Source: Bacillota bacterium (GTDB lineage Bacteria > Bacillota > Sulfobacillia > JAJZYS01 > JAJYTV01). From it: 12,256 nucleotides of DNA. This document shows, piece after piece, positions 1-6,778 of this stretch. The stretch spans positions 1 through 12,256 of the forward strand of contig JAKAPV010000065.1 of the NCBI GenBank assembly GCA_021806845.1. Reading direction: 5' to 3'. Position 1 is the first letter of the stretch. Every line of letters starts with the position of its first letter. The translations under genes were made by a program, and so were the position numbers. The notes beneath the pieces were generated by a model. That model was not told the origin of the DNA. It did no database searches and saw only the letters and a program-made list of their open reading frames with translations.

Positions 1-150
1 CGATCTGATTGGATAAGAGAGCACCTGATGTGCCTGCTTGATCGTGCTCAGTGCGGCATTTTCGGCGCCGGTTGGTCCGCCCTGGCTGCCGCATGCAGAG
101 AGCAGCAGGGCAGCCGCGGCCAGCACCGGCAGACAGCGTAGCAAACGCAA
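1..150 (-). CDS. Lipoprotein, N-terminal 50 residues (runs off the left edge)
   Basis: Translation from a TTG at 150 gives a short basic start (Arg2, Arg5), a hydrophobic Leu/Ala stretch at residues 7-17 and the lipobox LSAC (residues 17-20), followed by the Gly-Ser expected of a mature lipoprotein. Cys20 would be lipidated and hold the protein on the outer face of the membrane. Only 30 mature residues are visible (GSQGGPTGAENAALSTIKQA and ten more), so the function is unknown; solute-binding or sporulation lipoproteins of the YhcN type would both fit. An AAGGAGG site (161-167) lies 10 bases upstream of the TTG. An in-frame ATG at 189 would add 13 residues and still leave a plausible signal peptide, but its upstream site is weaker. 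It is divergent from the methyltransferase, with 148 bases between the starts. Confidence 0.75.
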   Translation of the reverse strand, partial: MRLLRCLPVLAAAALLLSACGSQGGPTGAENAALSTIKQAHQVLSYPIRS

Positions 151-298
151 AGCGATATGGCCTCCTTGCTTTCTTCCGACTTGGCCCATTCGCTTCAGCG
201 ACCTGCCTTCCCTTTCTCCGCGGACAGCAGATGCTGGCAGGAGAAGCAGGACACTTGAGGGAAGGCTTTGGCGCACCCAACCTGCGGAGGGACGCGCA

Positions 299-1174
299 TT
301 GCTTCGTGCGATACATCTCGCGGACAACGTCGACGTGCTGGGGCGGCTGCCGAGTGGCAGCGTCGACCTCATCTACGTCGATCCGCCGTTCAACACCGGC
401 CGCCTGCAGCGCCATGTGCGCATGGCCGCGCGCCGGTCGGAGGACGGAGACCGCATCGGCTTCCAAGGGCTGCGCTATGAGACGCAGCGGCTCTCGGAGC
501 GGTCGTTCGCGGACAGCCGCGACGACTACCTGGGATTCCTCCTGCCGCGGCTGCATGAGGCGCACCGCGTGCTCTCCGCGACCGGCACGCTCTACTTCCA
601 CATCGACTACCGCGAGGTGCACTACTGCAAGATCCTGCTGGACCAGATCTTCGGTCGGCAATGCTTTCTGAACGAGATCATCTGGGCGTACGACTACGGC
701 GCCCGCACGCGGCGCAAGTGGCCGCCCAAGCACGACAACATCCTCGTCTACGTCAAGGACCCGCGCCATTACACCTTCAACGCCGACGCAGTCGACCGCA
801 TCCCCTACATGGCGCCCGGGCTGGTCGGGCCGGAGAAGGCTGCGCGCGGCAAGCTGCCGACCGATACATGGTGGCACACGATCGTGCCGACGAGCGGCGG
901 GGAGCGCACCGGCTACCCGACGCAGAAGCCGCTCGGCATCCTGCGGCGGATCATCCTCGCCTCTTCGAATCCCGGAGACCTCGTGCTGGACTTCTTCGCG
1001 GGCAGCGGCACAACAGGCGCCGCATGCCTCGAACTCGGCCGCAGCTTCATCCTGGTCGACGAGAGCGAGCAGGCACTCTCCGTCATGGCAAAGCGCTTCG
1101 CGGGAGTCGAGGGCATCGTCTGGAGCGGCTACGAACCGTCGCGCGCGGTGACGACAGAAGGAGACGGCGTCTAG
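299..1174 (+). CDS. Site-specific DNA methyltransferase, beta class (N6-adenine or N4-cytosine)
   Basis: The 291-residue protein should transfer a methyl group from S-adenosylmethionine to an exocyclic amino group in DNA. The catalytic motif IV, DPPF, is at residues 28-31 and comes before the cofactor-binding motif I, DFFAGSGTTG, at 231-240. TGYPTQKP at 204-211 leads into motif X. The order IV - target recognition - X - I is that of beta-class enzymes. The start is TTG 299 because GGAGGGA (286-292) lies 6 bases upstream and the product begins with IHLADNVDVL, usual for the family; a longer reading from 38 would run antisense through the lipoprotein. No endonuclease gene is visible, so it is either an orphan methylase or has a partner outside the window. 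DPPF is compatible with either adenine or cytosine N-methylation, so the base is not settled. Confidence 0.9.
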   Translation: MLRAIHLADNVDVLGRLPSGSVDLIYVDPPFNTGRLQRHVRMAARRSEDGDRIGFQGLRYETQRLSERSFADSRDDYLGFLLPRLHEAHRVLSATGTLYFHIDYREVHYCKILLDQIFGRQCFLNEIIWAYDYGARTRRKWPPKHDNILVYVKDPRHYTFNADAVDRIPYMAPGLVGPEKAARGKLPTDTWWHTIVPTSGGERTGYPTQKPLGILRRIILASSNPGDLVLDFFAGSGTTGAACLELGRSFILVDESEQALSVMAKRFAGVEGIVWSGYEPSRAVTTEGDGV

Positions 1175-1196
1175 GCCGAGGGCCCAGACGCCGTCT
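1162..1196. terminator. Hairpin between convergent genes (candidate bidirectional terminator)
   Basis: AGACGGCGTCT (1162-1172) pairs perfectly with AGACGCCGTCT (1186-1196). Inside the loop GGCC-GAG-GGCC (1174-1184) can form a further 4-bp stem. It overlaps the methyltransferase stop codon and ends 11 bases from the MFS stop on the other strand. Neither side has a long T-run (minus-side tail TCCTTCTGT), so intrinsic termination is likely but not certain. Confidence 0.6.
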
Positions 1197-1207
1197 TGGG
1201 CGTCTCG

Positions 1208-2464
1208 TCAGGCGACCTTGCGCACCCGCCAGACCAGCACCGAACCCAGCAAGAAGAGCACGAACGTGACCGCGAACATCATGCGGTAGCCGGCGCTGAC
1301 GCCGAAGTGCGGGATGACGAGCGAGGCCATCGCGAGGCCAAGGCTCGCCGAGAGGATCTGTGGGAGCGTCGTCGACAGGCCCCAGATGCCCATGTCCTTC
1401 GCCGCCGTCTTGCCGGGCAAAGTGTCCACCACCAGCGCATAGTCGGTGGAGAGGTAGGTGCCGTAGCCGATGCCGAAGAGGAGGGCCGCGACCAGCACGC
1501 CTGTCAGCGAATTCATGAAGACGAAGAGCAGGGAGCAGGCGCCCATCAGGATGCCGGCCACGGTGACGAGGATCTTGCGCTTGCGCAGCCGGTCCGAGAT
1601 ATAGCCCGCGAGCAGGACCGAGAGCAGCGACGTGATCGACAGCAGCGCGAGAATGAGGAAGATGTCCTGGTTGGGATTCTGGACGTGCAGCACGTAGCGC
1701 AGGTAGTAGCTCAGGAAGTATTCGAGGACGTAGAGGCCCATCATGACGAGAAACCGCGTCGCGAAGACCCACCAGAAGTCCCGGTACTCCGGCCCGCCGA
1801 TCAGGAAGCCGCGTAGGAACGCGCCGAAGCGGAAGGCCTCCCCGCCGGGCGGCGCGGGCTCGTGCACGAAGGCGTAGGTGATGATCACGCCCAAAACCAG
1901 CAGCACCGCCGTCGCGTACCAGTACCCCATGCCGGCGAGTGCGAGCGCCAGTCCGGCGCCCGCGAGCACCGCGGCGTTGTTCCAGATGCCCATGAAACCG
2001 GATGCGACGCCGCGCTGCTCAGGGGGGACGAGATCCGGTATGAGTCCCGCGTAGGCGGAGCCCGTGACGTTGTTGAAGATCTGGACGCCGATGAAGCCGA
2101 TCAGGAAGACGCCGAAGCTCTGGGCAAAGCCCATGACCAGAAAGAAGATGACGTTGCCGATCACCCCGACGACCATCTGCGGGCGCCGGCGGCCGCGGCG
2201 CGTGCGCCAGCGGTCCGAGACCGCGCCGAAGATCGGGGCCGCGATCACGGCCGCGACGTCGCCGATCAGCTGGACGAGGGAGAGGTGGGAGGTGGACGCC
2301 GCATTGCCCACGAGCTGGATGATCTTCGCAGGCATGATGATGAGCAGAAGACCGGTCCACAGCACGTTGTTCGGAAACCAGTAGAAGGTGAGCGCAAGCT
2401 GGTTCCATACGCTGAGCCGGCGTTTCCCCGGCCAGCCGAGGTAGGGACTGTCGGTTGAGATCAA
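1208..2464 (-). CDS. MFS transporter, 12 membrane segments
   Basis: A 418-residue, strongly hydrophobic protein with about twelve predicted membrane segments. The loop after segment 2 carries the MFS signature GAVSDRWRTRRGRRRP (residues 80-95), and a second copy, GYISDRLRKRK, sits at 287-297 in the C-terminal half, the two-fold repeat expected of the superfamily. The arginine-rich RTRRGRRRP form resembles the sugar-cation symporter (GPH-like) and sucrose-transporter-like MFS groups, so a sugar or glycoside substrate is possible but not shown. It starts with TTG; AGGGGGG lies 7 bases upstream. The gene follows the glycosyltransferase on the same strand after a 74-base gap that contains a small inverted repeat, so it may be co-transcribed or have its own promoter. 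Confidence 0.88.
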   Translation of the reverse strand: MISTDSPYLGWPGKRRLSVWNQLALTFYWFPNNVLWTGLLLIIMPAKIIQLVGNAASTSHLSLVQLIGDVAAVIAAPIFGAVSDRWRTRRGRRRPQMVVGVIGNVIFFLVMGFAQSFGVFLIGFIGVQIFNNVTGSAYAGLIPDLVPPEQRGVASGFMGIWNNAAVLAGAGLALALAGMGYWYATAVLLVLGVIITYAFVHEPAPPGGEAFRFGAFLRGFLIGGPEYRDFWWVFATRFLVMMGLYVLEYFLSYYLRYVLHVQNPNQDIFLILALLSITSLLSVLLAGYISDRLRKRKILVTVAGILMGACSLLFVFMNSLTGVLVAALLFGIGYGTYLSTDYALVVDTLPGKTAAKDMGIWGLSTTLPQILSASLGLAMASLVIPHFGVSAGYRMMFAVTFVLFLLGSVLVWRVRKVA

Positions 2465-2490
2465 CGTTCTTCCCCCCTGTCTCCCCGGAA

Positions 2491-2513
2491 GATTGGCGTG
2501 CGACGCGCCAATC
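2491..2513 (-). repeat. Inverted repeat between glycosyltransferase and MFS genes
   Basis: GATTGGCG (2491-2498) and CGCCAATC (2506-2513) form an 8-bp perfect stem with a 7-base loop. No T-run follows on the minus strand. It could be an operator for the MFS gene, a weak terminator of the glycosyltransferase, or an mRNA-processing hairpin. Confidence 0.4.
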
Positions 2514-2538
2514 CCTGCATCATCCAGCGGAACCGACC

Positions 2539-4002
2539 CTATATCTCCGCATTGTCCCCGTCCGAGGGGATGTCGCGCCAGATCGCATGCTCCGGAGCGT
2601 AGCGCTCAGCAAGCTCTCCACGCTCTACGCTGCCACGCGCGTACTGCACGAGATCGACGACATAGGCGCGGGGCGAGGCGAGCGCGCCTTGGCCCGCCTG
2701 CGCGACCGCCTCAGCGGCTGCCTCGGGGTCTCCGGCTCGCAACGCGGCGACTGCCTTCGCCAGGAAGTGGTCCGGCGGAAGGTCAGGGTGCTGCTGCTCG
2801 CCGGCGGTGAACGCCTGGAGCGCAAGGTCGTAGCGCTTCGCGCGGAACAGGGCGGCGCCAACCTCCAAGGGATCTGGTGGCTGCTCGGCGAGCAGCGCCT
2901 CGACGCCGTCGCCTGCGAGCAGGCTGCAATCCACCAAGGCCTGAACCGCCGGCATGAACCCAGGCGCCTCCAGCGTCGCGCTGCGCAGGAGCTGCAGCGC
3001 CTCCGCAAGACGTCCTTCGCGCATCAACAGGCCCCCCAGCGCGGTGGCGGCGCCGCCGCCGCCGAGCAGCGGGTCGACGCCATCATAAGGCGGGGTGCGC
3101 GCCGGTCCAAGGTGCAGGCATTTGCGCAGCGCCGCCTCCGCGCCAGCGGTGTCGCCAACGGCGTCGAGGGCGACGCCGCGCAGGAAGTAGAGGTCCGTGT
3201 ACTCCGGGAAAAAGGACAGCGCCTCGCCGATCACCTCTAGAGCCTCGTCGAAGCGGTTCAGATGGTAGAGGCTCTGTGCCTCCGTCTTGTAGAGGCGGCT
3301 TTGCCAAGGCTGCGGGGACCCCGTCAGAGCCCGCGCGCGACGAAATTCGGCGATTCCGGATTCGGGGTCGCCCTGCGCCGTGTATTCGATGCCGAGGTTG
3401 AAGGCCGCGAACGGGTCGAACGGCTGCGCAGCAACTTCTTGCTGCGCGAGTTCGAGATTCCGGGCCCGCTTGCCCTTGCGCTCCACTACTGAAGCGTGGT
3501 AGCCGAGGTGGAGCAGCGAAAACGGGGCCTTGTCGATCCTCCCGCCGTTGGTGACCGACATCAAGCTCGGAAAGATCTGCTCGTGCAGGCGCCGTTCGAA
3601 CCTCACACCGGGCAAATGTCGGAACAGGCGCAGGGCACTGTGCACGTCAAGTCGACCATCACCGATCTCGTTGCGGATCGGCACTTCCATGGCGACGGCC
3701 CTCGTCTTCGCGAGCTGGCGGCGCAGCCGCCCGGGGTCGCCCTCGAAGCGCTCGTCGGCATCCATCACCAGGATCCAGCGCCCCTTCACCGCCGCCAGTC
3801 CGAGGTTGCGAGCGGCGGAGAAGTCTCCCCGCCACGGCGTGTGCAAGACGCGTGCACCGAATCCTTCGGCGATCTCGACGCTGCGGTCGCTGGAACCGGT
3901 ATCCACGATGACGATCTCGTCGACGGCGGTCTGCACGGAGGTGAGGCAGCCGGGCAGCATTTCTTCCTCGTCCCGAACAATCATGGCGAGCGAAAGCAGC
4001 AT
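2539..4002 (-). CDS. Family 2 glycosyltransferase with C-terminal TPR-like repeats
   Basis: The first 140 residues are a GT-A fold GT2 domain: SLAMIVRDEE at the start, DTGSSDRS at 34-41 for nucleotide-sugar binding, the metal-binding DADE at 81-84, and RRLHEQI at 137-143. From about residue 195 to 440 the protein is a run of helical hairpins of TPR type (for example PFAAFNLGIEYTAQGD, FDEALEVIGEALSFFP and LYFLRGVALDAVGDTAGAEA). The GT2-TPR arrangement is known from SunS-like peptide S-glycosyltransferases and from many uncharacterised Bacillota proteins; the TPR part probably binds the protein or peptide acceptor. The acceptor is not identifiable here. ATG 4002 has GGGAGG 7 bases upstream; this site lies inside a hairpin (4010-4041). 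The upstream neighbour is the secreted CAP protein, 51 bases away, which could be a substrate given its long Thr/Ser-rich linker; that link is inference. Confidence 0.88.
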   Translation of the reverse strand: MLLSLAMIVRDEEEMLPGCLTSVQTAVDEIVIVDTGSSDRSVEIAEGFGARVLHTPWRGDFSAARNLGLAAVKGRWILVMDADERFEGDPGRLRRQLAKTRAVAMEVPIRNEIGDGRLDVHSALRLFRHLPGVRFERRLHEQIFPSLMSVTNGGRIDKAPFSLLHLGYHASVVERKGKRARNLELAQQEVAAQPFDPFAAFNLGIEYTAQGDPESGIAEFRRARALTGSPQPWQSRLYKTEAQSLYHLNRFDEALEVIGEALSFFPEYTDLYFLRGVALDAVGDTAGAEAALRKCLHLGPARTPPYDGVDPLLGGGGAATALGGLLMREGRLAEALQLLRSATLEAPGFMPAVQALVDCSLLAGDGVEALLAEQPPDPLEVGAALFRAKRYDLALQAFTAGEQQHPDLPPDHFLAKAVAALRAGDPEAAAEAVAQAGQGALASPRAYVVDLVQYARGSVERGELAERYAPEHAIWRDIPSDGDNAEI

Positions 4003-4009
4003 GAAGAGA

Positions 4010-4041
4010 CCTCCCGCCCATCGCTATGCGAGGGAGGGAGG
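4010..4041 (-). promoter_or_regulatory. Hairpin enclosing the glycosyltransferase ribosome binding site
   Basis: On the minus strand CCTCCC-T-CCC (4041-4032) pairs with GGG-C-GGGAGG (4019-4010) with one mismatch. An inner TCGC/GCGA stem (4031-4028 with 4024-4021) closes a 3-base loop. The 3' arm is the GGGAGG site of the glycosyltransferase, so the fold would hide it. The following TCTCTTC is pyrimidine-rich, so the same element might instead end the CAP-protein transcript. Confidence 0.5.
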
Positions 4042-4053
4042 CCGGGGTGCAGG

Positions 4054-4893
4054 CTAGTAGCTCGGTCCTGTGAACATCTCGTCGATCAGGACGCCGTTCG
4101 TCACCGGCACGATCGCGATGCCGGTCTGGGTAAAGGCGGTGTTCAAGATGTTCTCCCTGTGGAGCGGGCTCGCCATCAACATGGCAAACGCCATACTCAT
4201 GCTGCCTGCCTCGGCAAGGTTCTCAGGGCCCATCGAGTAGGCGCGGAAGCCGGCGGCTTCCTCCTGGTTGATCGGCCAGCCGAGGCGAGGCGAGTAGTGG
4301 TCGAAGTAGTTGTACATCACAAGGTCCTGTGCCTTGGCCAGAGCGCAGGAGTCGAGCACGACGTTCTCTGTCAGCGGGCTGACGCCGTTCTGTGCGCGCG
4401 CCTGGTTGACCATCGTCAGGAACTGCGCTACCAGATCAGGCTCGTTCGCGGGCGGGTTGCCGGTCTGGCCGGAGGTCGGACCCACCACGGCGATCGGCGA
4501 GGTTGACGTACCGTCTGGCTGCGGTTGGGTCGTCGACGCAGGAGCGGGAGTGGTGGTCGTCGTCTGTAATGGCGCCGGGGCTGGGCCCGCAGTCCCGAAG
4601 TAGGTGACCGAGCCCGCGAACGCGCTCGGTTGCGCGGTCGTCTGGGTCACGGCCGGCGGCGCCGACGTGCCGGAACCGGTTCCCGCCGAGCTGTCGCTCG
4701 AGGTCGTGGGCGCAGTCACAGGCGGGGCGAAGATCGGAGCCGTCGGGGTGGTGTTGGTATACGTCTGGACGCTGGTGCCTTGGTAGCCGAACGTTGTCAC
4801 GCTGCCCGCGGAGTAGTAGGCACTCGCCGGGATCACAGGCAGCAGCAGGCTCGTCGCAAGGAACACGGAGCCGATGAGCGGTAGCCGCAACAA
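4054..4893 (-). CDS. Secreted CAP/SCP-domain protein (YkwD-like)
   Basis: The reading frame is open far upstream, but the start is TTG 4893 (or the adjacent TTG 4890): GGAGGT lies at 4900-4905, 6 bases upstream, and the product then opens with a signal peptide with a probable cut after ASA (residues 23-25). Of the 279 residues, 26-153 are a Pro/Thr/Ser-rich linker. Residues 155-277 are a CAP (cysteine-rich secretory protein/PR-1) domain with HYSP at 199-202, PENLA at 223-227 and HRENIL at 245-250, including the conserved His and Glu residues of the central cavity. Bacterial CAP proteins are secreted or wall-associated and common in spore formers; their chemistry is unsettled. The usual GEN is PEN here. 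The linker carries two copies of AGSVT-x-FG (29-36 and 93-100). It is followed on the same strand by the glycosyltransferase. Confidence 0.88.
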   Translation of the reverse strand: MLRLPLIGSVFLATSLLLPVIPASAYYSAGSVTTFGYQGTSVQTYTNTTPTAPIFAPPVTAPTTSSDSSAGTGSGTSAPPAVTQTTAQPSAFAGSVTYFGTAGPAPAPLQTTTTTPAPASTTQPQPDGTSTSPIAVVGPTSGQTGNPPANEPDLVAQFLTMVNQARAQNGVSPLTENVVLDSCALAKAQDLVMYNYFDHYSPRLGWPINQEEAAGFRAYSMGPENLAEAGSMSMAFAMLMASPLHRENILNTAFTQTGIAIVPVTNGVLIDEMFTGPSY

Positions 4894-4914
4894 TTCCCCA
4901 CCTCCATAGCCGCC

Positions 4915-4944
4915 ACTGTACAGGCCCAGCGTGGCGGGTGGCAA
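4915..4944 (-). promoter_or_regulatory. Possible housekeeping promoter of the CAP gene
   Basis: On the minus strand TTGCCA (4944-4939), an 18-base spacer and TACAGT (4920-4915) approximate a -35/-10 pair. Transcription would start near 4908, leaving only about 15 bases before the TTG, so the ribosome binding site would sit at the very 5' end. The match is weak in this GC-rich DNA. Confidence 0.25.
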
Positions 4945-5029
4945 ACGGGGAAAATGAGGCCGGACGGCGTTGTAAGGGACCCTGCGGGCAGGTGCATCCC
5001 GCGAGCCGTGAAACCGCCAACTTGATATG

Positions 5030-5845
5030 TCATGGGAGATGTTCCTTGTCAAAGATCGGAGGAAGTGGTTCCAGCGCTCCGAAGCTGCCGTAGATGCGCG
5101 AGACGACCAAAGCTTGGGCGAGGACTCTACCGGGCTCGAACCCCCAGTGATCCGTGTGCCAGACGGCCCAGTTTCCTGTTGTGCAAAGAGCCGACGGGCC
5201 GTGCAGTCCGTTGCGCAGCCCGAGCGGCAGCGCCTCGTCCAACAGAAGTGGGGCAAGCGCGGTGGTTTGCACGTGTCCTTCTTTGCAGGCGACCAACCAA
5301 AGGCGGAGCGGGCTGGCGCCAAATCGGGCCCTTTCCCTGAGCGCGACGAGTGCAACGGGTCCTTCGAGCAGCGCTCCGTCGGCTACCTCTCCCCGGAAGA
5401 GTTCTGTCAACTGGATGGACTCGTCACCGCCAGGCCAGGCGAAGAGCCAGATCACGTCGTCGAGCGCGACGAGGCCAAGGTGCGGCAGCGCGCCGGTTCC
5501 GCCAAGAGCACGGAACAACTTGGGTCGCGCGGGCAGGGCCAGGCTCGTTCCGGACCATTCGTCCTCCAGCAGCAACCGCTGGTCGTCCTGCACCGCCGCG
5601 AGCAGCCGCGGGTCGGCGGAGAAGGCGTTGATCGATTGCCAGGCGCGGAGCGGGCGCGGGGCGCCGACCTGCCAAAGGTTGCGGTCAGCGCAGAGCGCGA
5701 ATAGGCGGTCTCCGGGGCCGAGGCCGACCGACAGAGCGGGGAGGTCATATCGGTTCCTGCGGACCCGCGTCGCGACGTACACTCCCCTTCCGTCTACTGA
5801 CGCCCGCAGGTTGCGCTCCGGAAGAAAAACTTGCCGCGCCGCCAC
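5030..5845 (-). CDS. Hypothetical protein, 271 residues, possibly beta-propeller-like
   Basis: I do not recognise a family. The start is GTG 5845: GGAGGGTGAT lies upstream (GGAGG at 5858-5862) and the longer open frame would run antisense through the cysteine-rich gene. No signal peptide or membrane segment is seen. The sequence alternates short hydrophobic strands with charged or aromatic turns (GDRLFALCADRNLWQVG, DPRLLAAVQDDQRLLLED, LVALDDVIWLFAWPGGD, NWAVWHTDHWGFEPG), a rhythm typical of propeller blades; this is a guess from pattern alone. Its start faces that of the cysteine-rich gene with 67 bases between, so the two may share a divergent control region. The CAP gene follows 136 bases downstream on the same strand. 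Confidence 0.7.
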   Translation of the reverse strand: MAARQVFLPERNLRASVDGRGVYVATRVRRNRYDLPALSVGLGPGDRLFALCADRNLWQVGAPRPLRAWQSINAFSADPRLLAAVQDDQRLLLEDEWSGTSLALPARPKLFRALGGTGALPHLGLVALDDVIWLFAWPGGDESIQLTELFRGEVADGALLEGPVALVALRERARFGASPLRLWLVACKEGHVQTTALAPLLLDEALPLGLRNGLHGPSALCTTGNWAVWHTDHWGFEPGRVLAQALVVSRIYGSFGALEPLPPIFDKEHLP

Positions 5846-5853
5846 TGCACGAT

Positions 5854-5882
5854 CACCCTCCGCAGACGGTTGACATAGTAAA
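5854..5882 (+). promoter_or_regulatory. Sigma-K-like promoter of the cysteine-rich gene
   Basis: CACC (5854-5857), exactly 16 bases, then CATAGTAAA (5874-5882) matches the Bacillus subtilis sigma-K consensus mACm-16-CATAnnnTA at all but one defined position. Transcription would begin near 5889, just ahead of the AAGGAGGT site (5897-5904) of the gene starting at 5913. The TTGACA at 5870-5875 overlaps it but has no -10 partner at the right distance before the ribosome binding site. Confidence 0.5.
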
Positions 5883-5912
5883 GACTGACCCAGTTCAAGG
5901 AGGTAGGTTGGG

Positions 5913-6509
5913 ATGCCGACACCCGGACAGTGCCCAGGCGGTGTATGCCCACCGTACACTGAGATCGACTGTATCCATGTCGACAAGGTGTATGACTACT
6001 GCTTCGAAGCTGATACCATCCAGCCCCAGGTCTGTACGGCCATCAGTTGCGCTGGATCGGTGACCAGCGCGACCTGCGCTGTCTCGACGGTCAACTGCAC
6101 ATGGCTGATGAACTCGCCGAGCGCGACAGCGGGGTTCCAAGTCTCCACCTTCCTGCTCACCGGTACGGTCAGCTTCACCCTGGGATGCACCTCCCTCGGT
6201 ACGACGACCTACGTGCCCGGTACCGGGACGTTCAGCCTCACGAAATCGATTCTGCTCTGCGCGCCTGAGGGGACGACCCAGACGTGCGAGGTGCTGAGCG
6301 CCGTCTGCACGCCTCCGATCGTGCTGCCTGCCGTGGACTCCTCGTACACCGTTTGCACCACGGTAGGCATCTGCTCGACCTTCGAATCGGAAGCCAACGT
6401 GAAGATCATGGTCCCGTCGTACGGGTTCTGTGCTCCGGCGCCGTGCGAGGTCAGCCCGCTGATCCTGCCCTGCCCACCGTCGACCATCTTCCCGCCGCAG
6501 TGCACGTAA
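5913..6509 (+). CDS. Cysteine-rich protein, probable spore coat or exosporium component
   Basis: The 198-residue protein has 18 cysteines (9%), spread along the chain, and is otherwise rich in Thr, Ser, Val and Pro, with almost no Lys or Arg. The N-terminus CPGGVCPPY is followed by DCIHVDKVYDYC (residues 19-30), a form of the C-x-x-V-x-K-V-Y-D-x-C element I associate with spore-surface and related proteins of Bacillota. The rest looks like beta-rich sequence with Cys in pairs, suited to disulfide cross-linking. There is no signal peptide, as for coat proteins made in the mother cell. ATG 5913 has AAGGAGGT 8 bases upstream and a sigma-K-like promoter before it, and a strong terminator follows the stop. 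The coat role is inferred from composition, motif and promoter together; an appendage (Ena-like) subunit is an alternative. Confidence 0.75.
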   Translation: MPTPGQCPGGVCPPYTEIDCIHVDKVYDYCFEADTIQPQVCTAISCAGSVTSATCAVSTVNCTWLMNSPSATAGFQVSTFLLTGTVSFTLGCTSLGTTTYVPGTGTFSLTKSILLCAPEGTTQTCEVLSAVCTPPIVLPAVDSSYTVCTTVGICSTFESEANVKIMVPSYGFCAPAPCEVSPLILPCPPSTIFPPQCT

Positions 6510-6537
6510 GTGCATAACGGTAAGCCTGAAGATCTGT

Positions 6538-6581
6538 CGATGAAGGCCCCGCCGATCTTCGGATCGGCGGGGCCTTCATCG
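6538..6581 (+). terminator. Strong hairpin terminator of the cysteine-rich gene
   Basis: A 20-bp perfect stem (6538-6557 with 6562-6581) is closed by the very stable tetraloop TTCG, 28 bases after the stop codon. The plus-strand tail TTCTCGCCT is only mildly T-rich. It lies between two genes that face each other, so it could serve both, though the gene from the right ends about 200 bases away. Confidence 0.85.
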
Positions 6582-6778
6582 TTCTCGCCTGATCGCCGCA
6601 TGGAGTGGCCGGGTGGCTACGGACACAGCCGAGAACAAGGTGCGCAGCGCCCTGGACTGTCCCGAGCTGCGATCCAAGCAGTGCGACGGCCCGGGAGGGA
6701 TGCTCCCGGGCGCTGCGTCGCGAACGTTCGGACCGTTATGGATATTGGCTACCGACCGGCAGCCGCAACTTTCTTCAT
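6582..6778. other. Non-coding stretch between convergent genes
   Basis: I see no convincing gene here. A plus-strand reading of 60 codons from GTG 6613 has only a weak GGAG before it and overlaps the end of the neighbouring gene. The stretch holds one 9-bp hairpin (6689-6711), listed separately. Confidence 0.4.
6689..6711 (-). terminator. Hairpin downstream of the proline-rich gene
   Basis: GCCCGGGAG (6689-6697) and CTCCCGGGC (6703-6711) form a 9-bp perfect stem with a 5-base loop, about 70 bases past the stop of the minus-strand gene. No T-run follows on the minus strand, so its role as a terminator is uncertain. Confidence 0.4.

Noticed and set aside
38..298. Upstream extension of the methyltransferase reading frame to ATG 38
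   Set aside because: It runs antisense through the lipoprotein signal sequence, lacks a ribosome binding site and adds sequence unlike the family; TTG 299 has an excellent site.
1196..3240. Long plus-strand frames opposite the MFS and glycosyltransferase genes
   Set aside because: They are rich in Arg, Asp, Glu and His as expected of antisense readings in GC-rich DNA, and the minus-strand frames carry clear family motifs.
4894..5355. Upstream extension of the CAP reading frame
   Set aside because: It overlaps the 271-residue gene in another frame and would bury the signal peptide 154 residues in.
5870..5875. TTGACA as a housekeeping -35 box for the cysteine-rich gene
   Set aside because: A -10 at 17 bases would fall in GTTCAA, abutting the ribosome binding site; the overlapping sigma-K-like arrangement fits better.
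5846..5986. Upstream extension of the 271-residue protein
   Set aside because: It is antisense to the start of the cysteine-rich gene; GTG 5845 has a suitable upstream GGAGGGTGAT.
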